Below are positions 23,329-35,100 of a stretch of 64,000 nt of DNA, one piece after another (position 1 is the stretch's first letter; each line of letters starts with the position of its first letter). Where the stretch lies: NCBI GenBank assembly GCA_940671915.1, contig CALNVZ010003426.1:49525584-49589583 (forward strand). The letters run 5' to 3'. The notes beneath the pieces are model-generated. The model was given only the letters and a program-made list of their open reading frames with translations. It searched no databases and was not told where the DNA came from. The stretch is from Paracentrotus lividus. Its lineage: Eukaryota; Echinodermata; Echinoidea; Camarodonta; Echinidae. Both the position numbers and the translations under genes were made by a program.

Positions 23329-25146
23329 ATGGCTACAGAAGTTGCAACGGTTCTCCATGGTCTGGAATGCTCTCTGTGTTTCAACCTATTTGAAGAACCA
23401 AAGCAGCTATCTTGCACTCATTCATTCTGTAAGAAATGTCTTCAACAGCTGCACCACTCTCAAGGAATGCCTACGGACTTAAAGTGTCCTGTCTGTCGTC
23501 AGATCACTCGATTGGGCACCAAAGGTCTGTCTGATCTCAAAACCAATGTTCCCTTAAAGTCTATGGTCGGAGACTTGAAGACAAGTAGGAAGTTGTGTAC
23601 TGTATGCGACCCAGAAGCTAAATCCCCAGCGGTACACTACTGCCAGCAATGTGATGAGTACATGTGCGATGAATGTCTGCAAGCTCACGAAAAATTCCAC
23701 AAGAAATCAAGTCACGTGGTAGTCAGTGTGGATGATATCAAGAGCGGGAAGGTGAAAGTCAAGCAGATGTGCCACGAGCACCCAGGAGAAGAGAGGTTAT
23801 GGGTGTGTACATCCTGCAAGGTCTCTATCTGCTTCAGATGCCGAGTACTCTACCACAGTGGATCAGATCACTTGCTTCATAAAGTGGACGACTTCAAGAA
23901 GAACATGAAGGAAGAAATTGAATCACTCAAGAAAAAAGGTATGGAGAAAATGGAGAAGATCAAGTCCTACACCAAGGTCGTTCGAGAGCAGTCTGTAAAA
24001 GTGAAAACTATCACTGCAGAGAGAGAGGCTGATATCAACAAAGCATTCGATGAAACAATCCTGCAATTCAACACAAAGAAAAATGCTCTACTCAATCAGT
24101 GCAGAGAGAGGGAAATAAAACTAAACGAAGAACTCTCCAAGTATGGTAAGAATGGAGATGATTTGATAACTAGTATTAGTAGTGCAAGTGAGTTGGTTGG
24201 TAACGGTGTAAGAGCATTGCTCGAGGGTGAGACATTGGTAGTACATAGTAATCTTTGTAAAGAATTACAGGATATGTTAGATAGGGATGATCCTGATGAA
24301 TCAAAACCTAAACAGTTTACGAGTCGAGCAGAAGCTATGAGTTTCACTCCATACAGGCTTGATGATGAACATAATCTAGGGAGGTTAAATATCAAAGACT
24401 GGGAACTTGAAAAGGTAGCCGAGTTTCCTGCTTCCGGGAAAAATACAGAAACCGTGGCCCAAACTAAGGATGGTAAGATGTTAGTTGGGTATCTTGCTGG
24501 TGGTATTGAAAAGTTTACTGTGAGTGGTCCACAGAAAACTGTGTTGAAAGACGTGAAAGTAGATCGTGTGTCTGTCTTGTCTGATGGTCGATATGTTGTT
24601 TGTGTATGGAGTGGAAACATCTCCCTCTACTCCTCTGCCTGGGATAAGATTGATACTGAAGAGTTTGAAATGAAAACTAGCAAGGACTTCGGTGGGATGG
24701 ATGTTGATAAATATGACAACATCTATGTTGGGTATTATTACAAAGAGACCATACAGGTGTTCAGACCAGAGGGTGGAGCACCAATAAGGGAGATTCCTTG
24801 CCATGACTACTCGCCATATAAAATATGCACAATGAATCACAGTAACATGCTGGTTGTTAGTGATGGATCCTCTGTTCGAGTGATCGATCAGCAGGGTACA
24901 GTGAAGCATGACGTCACAAAGGTGGGTTACTTTGCGCGTCATGCTGTCCTGTATGATGATAGCATTCTGATTGGATGGAGGAAGGATGATCTAGTGAGCA
25001 TTGATCTGTATACAAACCAATTGAGACAAGTGAGAACGGTCATTAGTGGTTTGGAGTGTAAGGGGTGGTGGGCTTTGAGAGAGTTCTCATCAGGAGAGAT
25101 TGCTCTCTTCTGTGATTCCAAATTCTATGTGTTACTTAAAACTTAA
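23329..25146 (+). CDS. TRIM-family E3 ubiquitin ligase (RING, two B-boxes, coiled coil, propeller-like C-terminus)
   Basis: This is an intact single-exon frame of 605 residues. The RING finger has the C3HC4 pattern C14-C17-C29-H31-C34-C37-C53-C56. B-box 1 spans about C90-H129 (CTVC...CQQC...CDEC...H) and B-box 2 about C148-H181 (CHEH...CTSC...CFRC...H). A Lys/Glu-rich coiled coil covers roughly 185-290. From about 350 to the end, repeated strands such as DKYDNIYVGYYY, SNMLVVSDGSSVRVID and DDSILIGWRKDDLVSIDL look like a beta-propeller distantly resembling NHL/WD folds, as in invertebrate TRIM2/3/56-like proteins. The family adds ubiquitin to targets, and many members act in innate immunity; the substrate here is unknown. 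The gene lies between two TTAA-type repeats. The start is chosen for its context and immediate RING. Confidence 0.93.
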   Translation: MATEVATVLHGLECSLCFNLFEEPKQLSCTHSFCKKCLQQLHHSQGMPTDLKCPVCRQITRLGTKGLSDLKTNVPLKSMVGDLKTSRKLCTVCDPEAKSPAVHYCQQCDEYMCDECLQAHEKFHKKSSHVVVSVDDIKSGKVKVKQMCHEHPGEERLWVCTSCKVSICFRCRVLYHSGSDHLLHKVDDFKKNMKEEIESLKKKGMEKMEKIKSYTKVVREQSVKVKTITAEREADINKAFDETILQFNTKKNALLNQCREREIKLNEELSKYGKNGDDLITSISSASELVGNGVRALLEGETLVVHSNLCKELQDMLDRDDPDESKPKQFTSRAEAMSFTPYRLDDEHNLGRLNIKDWELEKVAEFPASGKNTETVAQTKDGKMLVGYLAGGIEKFTVSGPQKTVLKDVKVDRVSVLSDGRYVVCVWSGNISLYSSAWDKIDTEEFEMKTSKDFGGMDVDKYDNIYVGYYYKETIQVFRPEGGAPIREIPCHDYSPYKICTMNHSNMLVVSDGSSVRVIDQQGTVKHDVTKVGYFARHAVLYDDSILIGWRKDDLVSIDLYTNQLRQVRTVISGLECKGWWALREFSSGEIALFCDSKFYVLLKT

Positions 25147-25490
25147 ATATTCTTCTGTTTGGGAGCAAGCTAGCAATCTTAAACAAATCAGAAGAAACAA
25201 CATAAAATAAGACCATGTGATTCTCATTATCAAGATATGTTTGATATACTAGAAATGAATGAATGAATGAATGAATGTATGTATGAATTGTCATTAAGAA
25301 GATATAAAACACCAGAAGTCATGCACACTCCCTGATCATGCTGATTGAAATATTTCAATAATTTATTGTTTGTTTCAAAGTAAAATAGAGTATAAAGTAT
25401 AAAGTATAATCATGTCCTTTTTAATAGCAGAGTTTGAAGGGACGTGAGCAATTGAAATGTTGATCTGGTATAAATAATAAAGAGAACATT
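25147..25490 (+). other. TRIM 3' UTR with poly(A) signal AATAAA at 25476-25481
   Basis: The AT-rich sequence after the TAA stop includes a (GAAT)n tract at about 25255-25275 and the canonical AATAAA at 25476-25481. The flanking repeat element starts about 10 bp later, so cleavage probably falls at or inside its edge. Confidence 0.6.
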
Positions 25491-25493
25491 TAA

Positions 25494-28040
25494 ACCCTAA
25501 CCAGGCAGGGTATTTTTTCTCCTTTTTTCTTTTCTTTTTTTCTTTTTTTAGTTGTTTGTTCTTGTTTTTCTGTTTTTTGTTGTTTTATTTTTGCCTGTTC
25601 TATGGCCGGGAGGGAAGGGGGGGGGGGCGCCGATCGCGAGAGCGCCGTGAAAATATACAAAATTGTAATGCGCGATGAAATCTATAACAATGTTTCACTA
25701 CTTTTTCCGAAATGATAAAATAGCAATTAAGTATGCTAATCTATGGATAAATCTATTTTTTTGCTCTAATTGTCATATCTTTGTAAGGCCACATGTCATG
25801 AGTTGGGTGGAAAATGCGTTACATGTCAAAAAAATTGTAGAAATGTACATTGTCACAATCAAACATCTCTAGTTTCTTAGTAGTAAGTCAGACATGTATA
25901 AAAGTATATATATTTTGAAAGCAGAGATTGAAAGGAGGATGATTAACATATTTTTGTGCCTGTATCAGGTGTGTCATAAAAGCTATACAGAGTGTTACAG
26001 GAAAAATGGTTTGAAAAACTTCAAAATTTTACCGGCGAATAATTTCTTAATCTTTTCGCCAAATGAAATGAATCATAGTGGATTGTGTAAATAAGACGCT
26101 ATGCTTCTAAAAAATATAAACTTGTAATACAAAATAATTTTTTCTAACCGCGCTACAGGGTGTCAAAAACGAAAAAAAAATAGTGCAAAATAGGGCAGAA
26201 ATCCTGTCTATTACCCTTGGATTACAACTCAAACAAAGTTTATTGCAAGTAATATGTTTCGACTTAATTGTGTATTTACATGCATGCAAAGAAAATGGCG
26301 AAAAAATGACAATTATTGTTATAAAATTGCATGTGACAATTTTTTATGCCTGCAATGCATTGTCTATGAGGATGTGTGCATTAAGTATGTTTTAATCAAT
26401 TAATTAATTGATTAAATTAATTGTAAAAAATCTTCTTCACATTTATCTAGAACCACATAAATTCCCAAGAGAATGATATATCACTCAACCCATAGGACCA
26501 ATTGGCTGCAAAGATATAACGCAGCAAACAATAAGAAAGTAACAAAGATAGGAATTCCCTATGCTTTAACACGTGCCTCCACCGTAGGATCCTCCACCCC
26601 TTACCCTACTCCACTAAAAGTATCTTTGTATTAAAACTATGAGCATAACGAAGCTGAAACTTCACAGACATGTAGCCTGATAAATTATCTACAATATGAA
26701 TTATTGCACAGCTTATGACTGTACATCATTTTCATGCTATGTGAAAAAATGTGATTATTTTCCCTCCAAAATGTAACGCCTCCACCCTTTTACAATACCC
26801 CAACTTGTGACACATGGCCGTAAAGAAGGTGAGAAAAATCCTTTTACGGGCAAGTCCACGCTATTTGTTCCCGAGATGGTGATTTTTCGACTTTTTGACC
26901 ATTTTTGTGTCAAGTGTGTCACTGGGTTTGTAAAGGTATACAAGTCATAATGTGTCATATATCACCATAAAGGGTATGAAATGAACTTAATGAAAATGAG
27001 GTCAAAAAGTCATTGCAAGGTCATATGACGTCACAAGGCTCATTAATATTCATGAAAAAATATATAAAATGCATTAAAAATGCTATTTTCAACCATTTAA
27101 AAAAGAGGCTTGTCTTAGGAGTACAACCAAAAAGTAAGTATTTTCTGCTTTTATATTTTCCTGGCTAACTCTGGTGAAAATATCACGAACCTAGCACATA
27201 GCTTTCCATATTTTTAGAATTAAAATATTCAGGTCTCAGAAATAGTCTCACAAAAGTTACTGAGCTGATGTAAAATCATATATTTTTATTACCCACCCTC
27301 CCACCTTTAGAAATGAAACAAAATAATTTTTTCTTACATTTGTGTTTTGTATTATGTTTCTTTTGTTTTATCAGAGAGATTTTTTAACAAAAGATGTTGC
27401 TACGCCTTGGCTACACCAATTGTTTCATAAAAAATATTACGGGAATAATTGTCCCGTGTGTTACTGTCCCGTTTGTTACCTGACATAGTTTTTAAAACCT
27501 GACCTTTGCCAGAAAACTCGAAGTTGTATTAACGTTAAAATATGTCCTTACAATGTTTATTGCACGTTTAAGAGGATATGACTCTGCAAATCTAGATCTA
27601 CTTTTTTAATTCAGAGTTATATGTGCACAAAGTCAAAATTTGAAAACAATATTTTTTTGCGGTCCCGTTTGTTACCGACGAATAAATGATCATAAATTAA
27701 TTATGAATTGAGTTATTACAACAATTTTTTATGTTATTGTTGAACATTCTTAGTACCTTCAGGAATATACCAAAGGATTGAGATTTCATTTCAGATTTTT
27801 CAAACAAGCCCTATTTTTGGCTCTGAATGTCCCGTTGTTACCGCGCAAAATAGCTTGGACTTGCCCTTACACCATCGTTACGGTATGCCCAATTTTCGCG
27901 AAAGTTGTTTTAAAAGATGCGCATGACATGAAAATGAATAATAATGCGGTAAAAATTTCGCGCCGCGGAACTTATGTGATCGCGGAAAATGTCGAGGTGC
28001 TGGTTGAATTAACAACCCCTCCCCTCCCGGCTGTTTTAGT
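25494..28040. mobile_element. Probable 2.5-kb non-autonomous element with degenerate inverted ends
   Basis: The left edge reads TTAA-ACCCTAACCAGGCAGGG. The right edge, reverse complemented, begins ACCCTTAACACTAAAACAG. Both sides then carry GCCGGGAGGG(A/G)AGGGG and a CGCGATC(G/A) block, so the ends are inverted but degenerate. The interior shares modules with 22512-23240 (GCGCATCTTTTAAAAC, TTTTCGCGAAAAT). The word GTCCCGTTTGTTACC recurs at 27451, 27466, 27662 and 27829. There is no coding frame with a domain; the 103-aa frame at 27778-28089 runs through the repeat. The boundary calls are inference. Confidence 0.5.
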
Positions 28041-28044
28041 GTTA

Positions 28045-28225
28045 AGGGTGGAATCTCACTTCGCGGAAGCTACTTTGAAACAAATTTGAGACTGATTTGT
28101 CAGCATGGCTTTGCCATAGCTCAGTCTCCTAAGTTTCCTAATTTCGGAGATGTCTCTAATACTTTTTACCCGTGGCGGAAACGATTCCGTCGCGGAGACG
28201 TCCCCGCGAAGTGAGATACCACCCT
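28045..28225. mobile_element. 181-bp TA-flanked MITE, same family as 11395-11664
   Basis: The inverted ends AGGGTGG(A/T)ATCTCACTTCGC are flanked by TA at 28043-28044 and 28226-28227. The interior holds paired GCGGAAACG/CGTCGCGGAGACG words. Noisy copies at 37255-37446 (inverted) and about 44672-44856 belong to the assembly artefact. Confidence 0.9.
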
Positions 28226-28227
28226 TA

Positions 28228-28746
28228 GGTTTTACGACGCACTTAATTTGATATAGATAATGAACAAAGATATTTAAAACAGGCGTCTGAAAAAGAAAGG
28301 AAAAAAAATCTGTGTCACTTTGAAAATTGTTGTATCCACATGCATGCAGGACCTCTTTGTTTTATTAATGAAATCAGAATAGCGATATTACTTAATTATA
28401 ATATCTGTTCAACTATAGCCATTCTGTTATTACATTTGATTAGCCCTTATATACTATTGAGACGCTGTAACAGTATAACTTCATTTCATCATAATTTAAA
28501 CTCCTGATAAATAAACAATTAAAAAGGCACCATCGCTGTTGTTGTTTTTAGTTCTTACTGCGCTGTCATTCATAATATGAATGTTTACGTGTTTGTTTGT
28601 TTGTTGTTTTTTTTTATTTACCTAACAATGACAAATACATGTAGTTATGATTGTATTTCTACTTTGGGGTAATTTCTCCCCCTCCCCTTTGGACCTTTCT
28701 CTCTCCATTCAATCATCTGTTTTTATCTTATACCAATAACATTCCT

Positions 28747-28778
<32 letters not shown>

Positions 28779-30060
28779 TGAGAATCGTATGTAAATAAAT
28801 TATCTTTCCCATTATTGTTTTCTGTATAAAATAGGTGCAAAGCAGTTCACCATAATAGGCTACATGTATGTATTTAAAAAAAAAAATGTTTTGTAAATAT
28901 CAATACTATAGGTCGTTTTACTTTGCCTAGATATCTTGTTTGTTTATTTCGATTTTATATAAATCGTGACATTGCTTTCATATATGTTATTGTGACCACA
29001 TTTTTTTTATACCTTTGACCTTCCTACATGTCCTAATTTATCTTTTTGCTGTACAAAGTACATAAAATTCTCAACAGTTAAATATGTTAATGTGCCTTTT
29101 ATAAACTCAGTCAATGACGTTCAAGTATCATAATATGTAATAAACATGATTATTCAAAAACTTAGTAATACATTTAATTATCTCTTGTCCTCATCGAATG
29201 ATTTCATATATTTCGAGTATCTGAGAAGTCATTACAATTCTTCACTCTCATCATAGTTCCTTACTTCATGATAAAAAGACTCAATTTGTAGGCCTTTGTC
29301 TATTTACACATTTATACAAGTTTGTATACATTGGATTTATAATCTCATGAATTTATTGTATTATGGTTATTAATTTTAATAGTTGCTCTCTTTTATATGG
29401 ATATGTTAACATGAACAAAATTAATTCATGGATAGTATAGTATTTTACACTTCTAATGTAACTATGTAGATATTTCGAATTGTTCATTTAATACGTATTT
29501 TTTATTCATGCTTTTTGTATGTATTCCATTTTTTATTGTGTTTTTTCTTTGCATATATTATGTGTATGTTTTATGTTTAATTATTTAGTTAGTTTAAATG
29601 TAACGTCTTTTCATTTACTTGTAATTTTGAAAACTTTCAATGAAACTGAATCAAATCAAATTAAAACCAAAATTATGAATACTATGTTTGTCAAATAAAT
29701 TTTGTATACCTGTATAAGTGAATAGATTTCTCTACTCCGTCGACATTTTCTCTGCAAATCTAAACTATATTCGAAAATGCTTTGTTTAATGTACAAAAAG
29801 TTGTTTAAGGCATTTTACAGCTTAAATATATCAATGTTAATGTTTTTCACCACAAATGTTAGGGCTCTTAAATTTTAACGTTATGTTGATTTCCATTCTG
29901 TCACAATACTATATGGTACATATTGTTAAATCTGAAATATGAAAGTTGTAATTATATCTGGCTTGTATCCTCTGCTTTATTTGAAATAAAAATTTACAAT
30001 ATACGAAATGGAAACTAATCGATCATATTAAAGTATAAATCTGTGTAAAAAGTGAAAAAT
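28228..30060. other. Intergenic AT-rich stretch; poly-T run, no gene
   Basis: A 28-base T run lies at 28752-28779. No frame with recognisable features is present on either strand. Confidence 0.55.
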
Positions 30061-30139
30061 TGAACGTATGGAATATATTGTGGGTGACAGAGCAGAGATG
30101 GCAAATGGAGAAACGGGCGGAAAACTAGGGAAGGTGACG

Positions 30140-30223
30140 GGAGAAAGAGAGAGACAAAGAGAGAGAGAGAGAGAGAACGAGAGAGAAGAGAGAGAGGAGA
30201 GAGAGAAAGAGAGAGAGAGAGAG

Positions 30224-30266
<43 letters not shown>

Positions 30267-30287
30267 GAGAGACAGAGAGAGAGAGAC

Positions 30288-30322
<35 letters not shown>

Positions 30323-30335
30323 GAGAGAGATAAGT
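30140..30335. repeat. (GA)n/(GACA)n microsatellite
   Basis: Nearly pure GAGA with interspersed GACA. It gives spurious Arg-Glu-rich frames on + and Ser-Leu-rich frames on -. Noisy copies at about 46780-46970 and, inverted, 34990-35225 are artefactual. Confidence 0.95.
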
Positions 30336-30694
30336 GTGCTGGAGGAGCTTATCGTGATAAACACACAAGATGATGAGAATGATGATGATGATATTACACC
30401 ATATCTCATACCAAAAAAAAAAAAAAAAAAAAGAAGCAAGGTTTCGGTACAATAAAACGGCAATTACCAAGATCCAAACAGGCATTCAGTTAAGATGTTA
30501 TTTTCTATGGAGATCAATGTCAAAGACCGATTAGGTACAAATCATGTAGGTGGATTAATAATTACGGAACTCCCAGTTCTGTGGTGTTTAAATGCACCTG
30601 GTTCTCTTGATAGGTAGAGCGCCATCCTGTGGAAGAAATAATTTAGCTCAGAATCATCGAGGATTGCATGGATAGATTTTATGTATTTTTTTTC

Positions 30695-31152
30695 AAAAAC
30701 TTTCCATGACTATTTTTTAATGTCAATTCATCATCACCACCTTCAACAACATCGTCATCATCATCATCGTCATCATCACCACCATCATCATCATGACCAT
30801 CTTCAGTACCCTCATCATCACCATCATCAGTACCCTCATCATCACCACCATCAACAATATCATCATCATCATCACCATCAACATCATCATGATCACTGCA
30901 ATTACATCACCATTACCACCATCTTCATGACCACTGCCAAGTGTTATCATCATCACCATCATCAGTATCCTCATCATCAACATTATCATCAACATAATCA
31001 TCATCATTATCCTCATCATCACCACCATCAACATTATCATCATCATAATCATCATCATAATCATTATCATTATCATCATCATTATCATCACCATCATCAG
31101 TACCCTCATCATCACCATCATCATCATCATCATCATTATCCTCATCATCATC

Positions 31153-31184
<32 letters not shown>

Positions 31185-32174
31185 CATTATCCTCATCAAC
31201 ATTATCATCATCGTCATTATCATCATCATTATCCTCATCATCACCATCATCATCATTATCCTCATCAACATTATCATCGTCATTATCATCATCATTATCC
31301 TCATCATCACCACAATCAACATTATCATTATCATAATCATCATCAGCATCATCATCAACTCCATTATCATCATAAATTACCATTGCACCATAATCACTAA
31401 ATATCACAATGAGCATAAAATCATCATCATCATGATAGAGTGAGAGAAGGGTGGATGAAAGGAAGAGAAGGATGAAGGAGAGAGAGAAGGGTGGAGGAGA
31501 GAAAATAATTTATAGAAGTAAGAATAGACAAGAAATCAAAGAGTTGATTGAAAAAATAAGACCAACAAAAGCTTGGTAGCCACCACAACAAAGAGACATT
31601 TTATCAACAAAAAATCTAGGCATCTTTTCCAAAATTTATTTTTCTGACTATAAGAATAAACTTTTTTCCATATCTTTTATCTTTCTTTCTTTTCAGAATC
31701 AATCAGAATCAAATGCATGGTGACTACATTCTACAAAACATAACCATTATGAGGGGGAGAGGTACATGTTTAATAGCTTTGTAATATATTCTGATTTTCC
31801 ATCTTCAAATAGTCACAAAAAAGGTCAAATCAATTGAAAAAAAAACAAAAACAAAAAAAGCGGCAAGGTAATATAAACATCTGGAATAACTAGAACATAA
31901 TTCATATAATACATAAATACATTTGTTTGATATCATATACACAAGAGGATCCTGCTCATGTTATATTCCCAAAACAAATTTGTCTTTCATCATTTTAATA
32001 ATTACATGTAATCAACAAAAAAATTGTATAATATTTGTCTTGTTGTTTAGCGTTTTAGCACTAAAACAAGTACACACAATTTTGATAAATTCTATAATCA
32101 CTTTGTTTCATTATCTTTGCACAAAAGTCTTGCTTTAGATATTTGTAAAGAATTTCTTTAAATCACAATACACC
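30695..32174 (+). repeat. Segmental duplication copy 2, first part
   Basis: It matches 2330-3654 and 6876-7015 but without the MITE at 2560-2842 and the LINE at 3655-6874. It includes the ATC microsatellite at 30717-31410 and stops at the N gap. The continuation is at 48793-49533 and 51187 onward. Confidence 0.82.
30717..31410. repeat. Long ATC/CAT microsatellite
   Basis: About 690 bp of imperfect CAT/CAC/ATC triplets. Long poly-His (+), poly-Met and poly-Asp (-) frames result and are not genes. Confidence 0.95.
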
Positions 32175-32199
32175 NNNNNNNNNNNNNNNNNNNNNNNNN
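32175..32199. other. Assembly gap of exactly 25 N
   Basis: Twenty-five N bases directly precede the inverted, error-rich copy. A fixed 25-N placeholder is known from long-read gap-filling tools when a gap could not be cleanly closed; that attribution is an inference. Confidence 0.98.
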
Positions 32200-35100
32200 C
32201 TGGCCCAAAATTTAAAATCACTGATTATGACTGGGGAAAAAAACTTAAGTTCTCTCAGAAGTATATAAAAAACCAGATACCCATTGAATAAAATAAAATT
32301 TCTGGTAAAATATTGGTATATATTTTATTTTTCTAATATCATAACGCCTTCTTGTTACAATTATGAATAATCTATTTAAAGAAATTTAGTGTATTACAAA
32401 TACTCATCGACATAGCATTGAGAATTATTATCTGTTTATTGAGCCCTAATCTAATTTAAATAATGTTGGTATTACGTGGTATTCTTATATTGTTTTAATC
32501 ATAACTGGTTTCAAACAGGATGACAACCGTCTGAGTATAAATTTGTAAATTGTACATGCCATCAGTTGTTCCAGATTTTCCAACAAAATATCCTGACACA
32601 TACTGAGAAAATACTCATTGTTTTGTAATACTCTTATGTTGGTATTTGTGTCATAATGAACAATGTATATTTATGTTATGTATGTCTTATTGTCACAACC
32701 AAGGAAACCGTTTCATATTTTCATTCGAAGTTGATTGTTGTTAGAATTGGTTTTTTAATATACCTCATTTTGTACTCAAAGATATATTTCTGTTTATTAT
32801 GTTTAATCCATATTATTTGCTTTGTTTACTTTTGAAGTCTTCATTTACACGTTCCATCTGGAGTCTATCAGCACGCGTATTTATTTCACCTATATTTTTG
32901 TCTACAATAATTTATTGTTATGAAAGAGATACACACTTACAAGATATGAATAAGCTTAAAATCATTCGCAATGATAAAAGACATAATTAATATAGGACTA
33001 ATGTTCAGAACTCATCCTTAAATTTATTGCGGATGTATTGTGATTTCAAAGAAGATTCTTACAAATATCTAAAGCAAGCTTGTGCATCAGATAATGAACA
33101 AAGTGATTATAGAATTTTCAACAATATGGTGTGTACTTGTGTTAGTGCTAAGACGACTAACAACAAGACACAATATTCGAGTCAATTTTGTTTGTTGATA
33201 TACATGTGTATTGATTAAGATGATGGAAAAAAATTTGTTTTTGGGAATATAACATGAGCAGTGATCCTCTTGTGTATTTTATCAAACAATATTTATGTAG
33301 ATTAAATATGTTCTAGTATTCACAGATGTTTACATATTAACCATTGCCGCTTTTTTGTTTTGTTTTTTTTTCAATCGATTTGGACCTTTTTTTGTGGACT
33401 ATTTGAATGATGGAAAATAGAATATACTTACAAAGGCTATTAAACATGTACTCTCCCCTCATACATGGTTTATGTTTTTAGAATGTAGTGCACCATGCTC
33501 ACTTTGATTCTAGATTGATTCTGAAAAGAAAAGGCAAGATAAAAGCATAATGGAAAAAAAGTTTATTCTTATAAGTCAGAAAAATAAATTTGGAAAGATG
33601 CCTAGATTTTTTGTTGATTAACATGTCTCTTTTGTTGTGGTGGCTAGCCAAGCTTTTGTTGGTCTCTATTTTTCAAATCAACTCTATTGATTTCTGTCAA
33701 TTTTCTACTTTCTATAATTAATTTTCTCTCCTTCCACCCCCACAGTCCCTTCACTCTCTCTCCTTATCATTCCTTCTCTTACCTTTCTATTCCGACCCTT
33801 CCTCTCGACTCTATCATTTGATGATGATGATTTTATGGCTCATGTATATTTAAGTGATTATGGTGCATGGTAATTTTATGTATTGATAATCGGAATTGTT
33901 GATGATGTATGCTGATTGATGATTATGATACATGATAAATGTTGATTGTGGGGTTGATGATGAGGATGAATTGATGATGACCTAAGTGAACGGATGATGA
34001 ATGTTGATGGTGATAATGATGATGATGTGTGATAGAGTTCGATAAATGTGATGATAATGAACGATGATGATATGTTGAATGAGGATAATGATGATGATGA
34101 TGATGATGGTGAGATGAATGCATGATGAAGATATGAGCTGACTAATGATGAGAATCGATGATGATGGGTCGATGATGTAGGGTACCTGGATGATGGTGAT
34201 GATAAACTGATGAATAGATAATGATCCAATGGATTATACGATGATCGACTTATTGATGATGATAATGCTTGATGGGTGGTGATGGATGAGGATACAATGA
34301 TGAGTGATTATGTTGATGATAATGTTGTGTGAGGATACTCGATGATGGGGAATGATGATACATATTGCGGGGTCTGAGGTGGTGGTAATCGTGAATATAT
34401 GCAGTGATACATAGGAGTTTGATGGTGATGCATGATGATGATATATAGTTGATTGGTGGTGATGAGAGTGGTACTTAAGATGTTGGTGATGATGAGGTAC
34501 CTGAAGATGGTCATGTGATGATGATGGTGGGTGATAGTATGACGATGATGATGACTGACAATGTTGTTGAAGGTGTTGATAAGATTGATTGACATTATCA
34601 AATAGTCAATGGAAAAGTTTTGAAAAAAAATAACATAAATCTATCCATGCAAATCCGATGATTCTGAGGCTAAATTATTGTCTTCATCAGGATGGCGCTT
34701 CTACATCAAGAGAACCAGGTGCATTTAAACACCAAAGAACTGGGAGTTCCGTAATTTATTATCCACCTACATATTTGTACTAATCGGTTATGACATTGAT
34801 TCCATAGAAAATAACATCTTTAACTGAATGACCTGTTTGGATCGTGTGTAATCGCCGTTTATTGTACCGAAACCGTTGCATATTCTTCTTTTTTTTTTTT
34901 TTTTTTTTGGTATGAGCATATGGTGTAATAATCATCATATACATTCCATCATCATTGTGTGTTTATCCACGAATTATAGCTATCTCCAGCAACTTATCTC
35001 TCTTCTCTCTCTGTCTCTGTCTCTCGTCTCTCTCGCTCTGCCTGTATCTCTCTCCTCTGTCTCTCTCTCTCTGTCTCTCTTCTCTCTCTCGTATCTTCTC

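Noticed and set aside
27778-28089. 103-aa frame downstream of the TRIM gene
   Set aside because: It runs through the edge of the TTAA-type repeat and into the MITE at 28045, so it is not a gene.
30068-30485. Arg/Glu-rich and Ser/Leu-rich frames
   Set aside because: They are products of the GA microsatellite. The same frames recur at 46611-47105 and 34876-35350 only because the artefactual arms copy it.
30681-31416. Long open frames encoding poly-His (+) and poly-Met or poly-Asp (-)
   Set aside because: They are translations of an ATC/CAT microsatellite, with matching versions at 2366-3010 and 47370-48050. There is no domain, and the composition is explained by triplet repeats.
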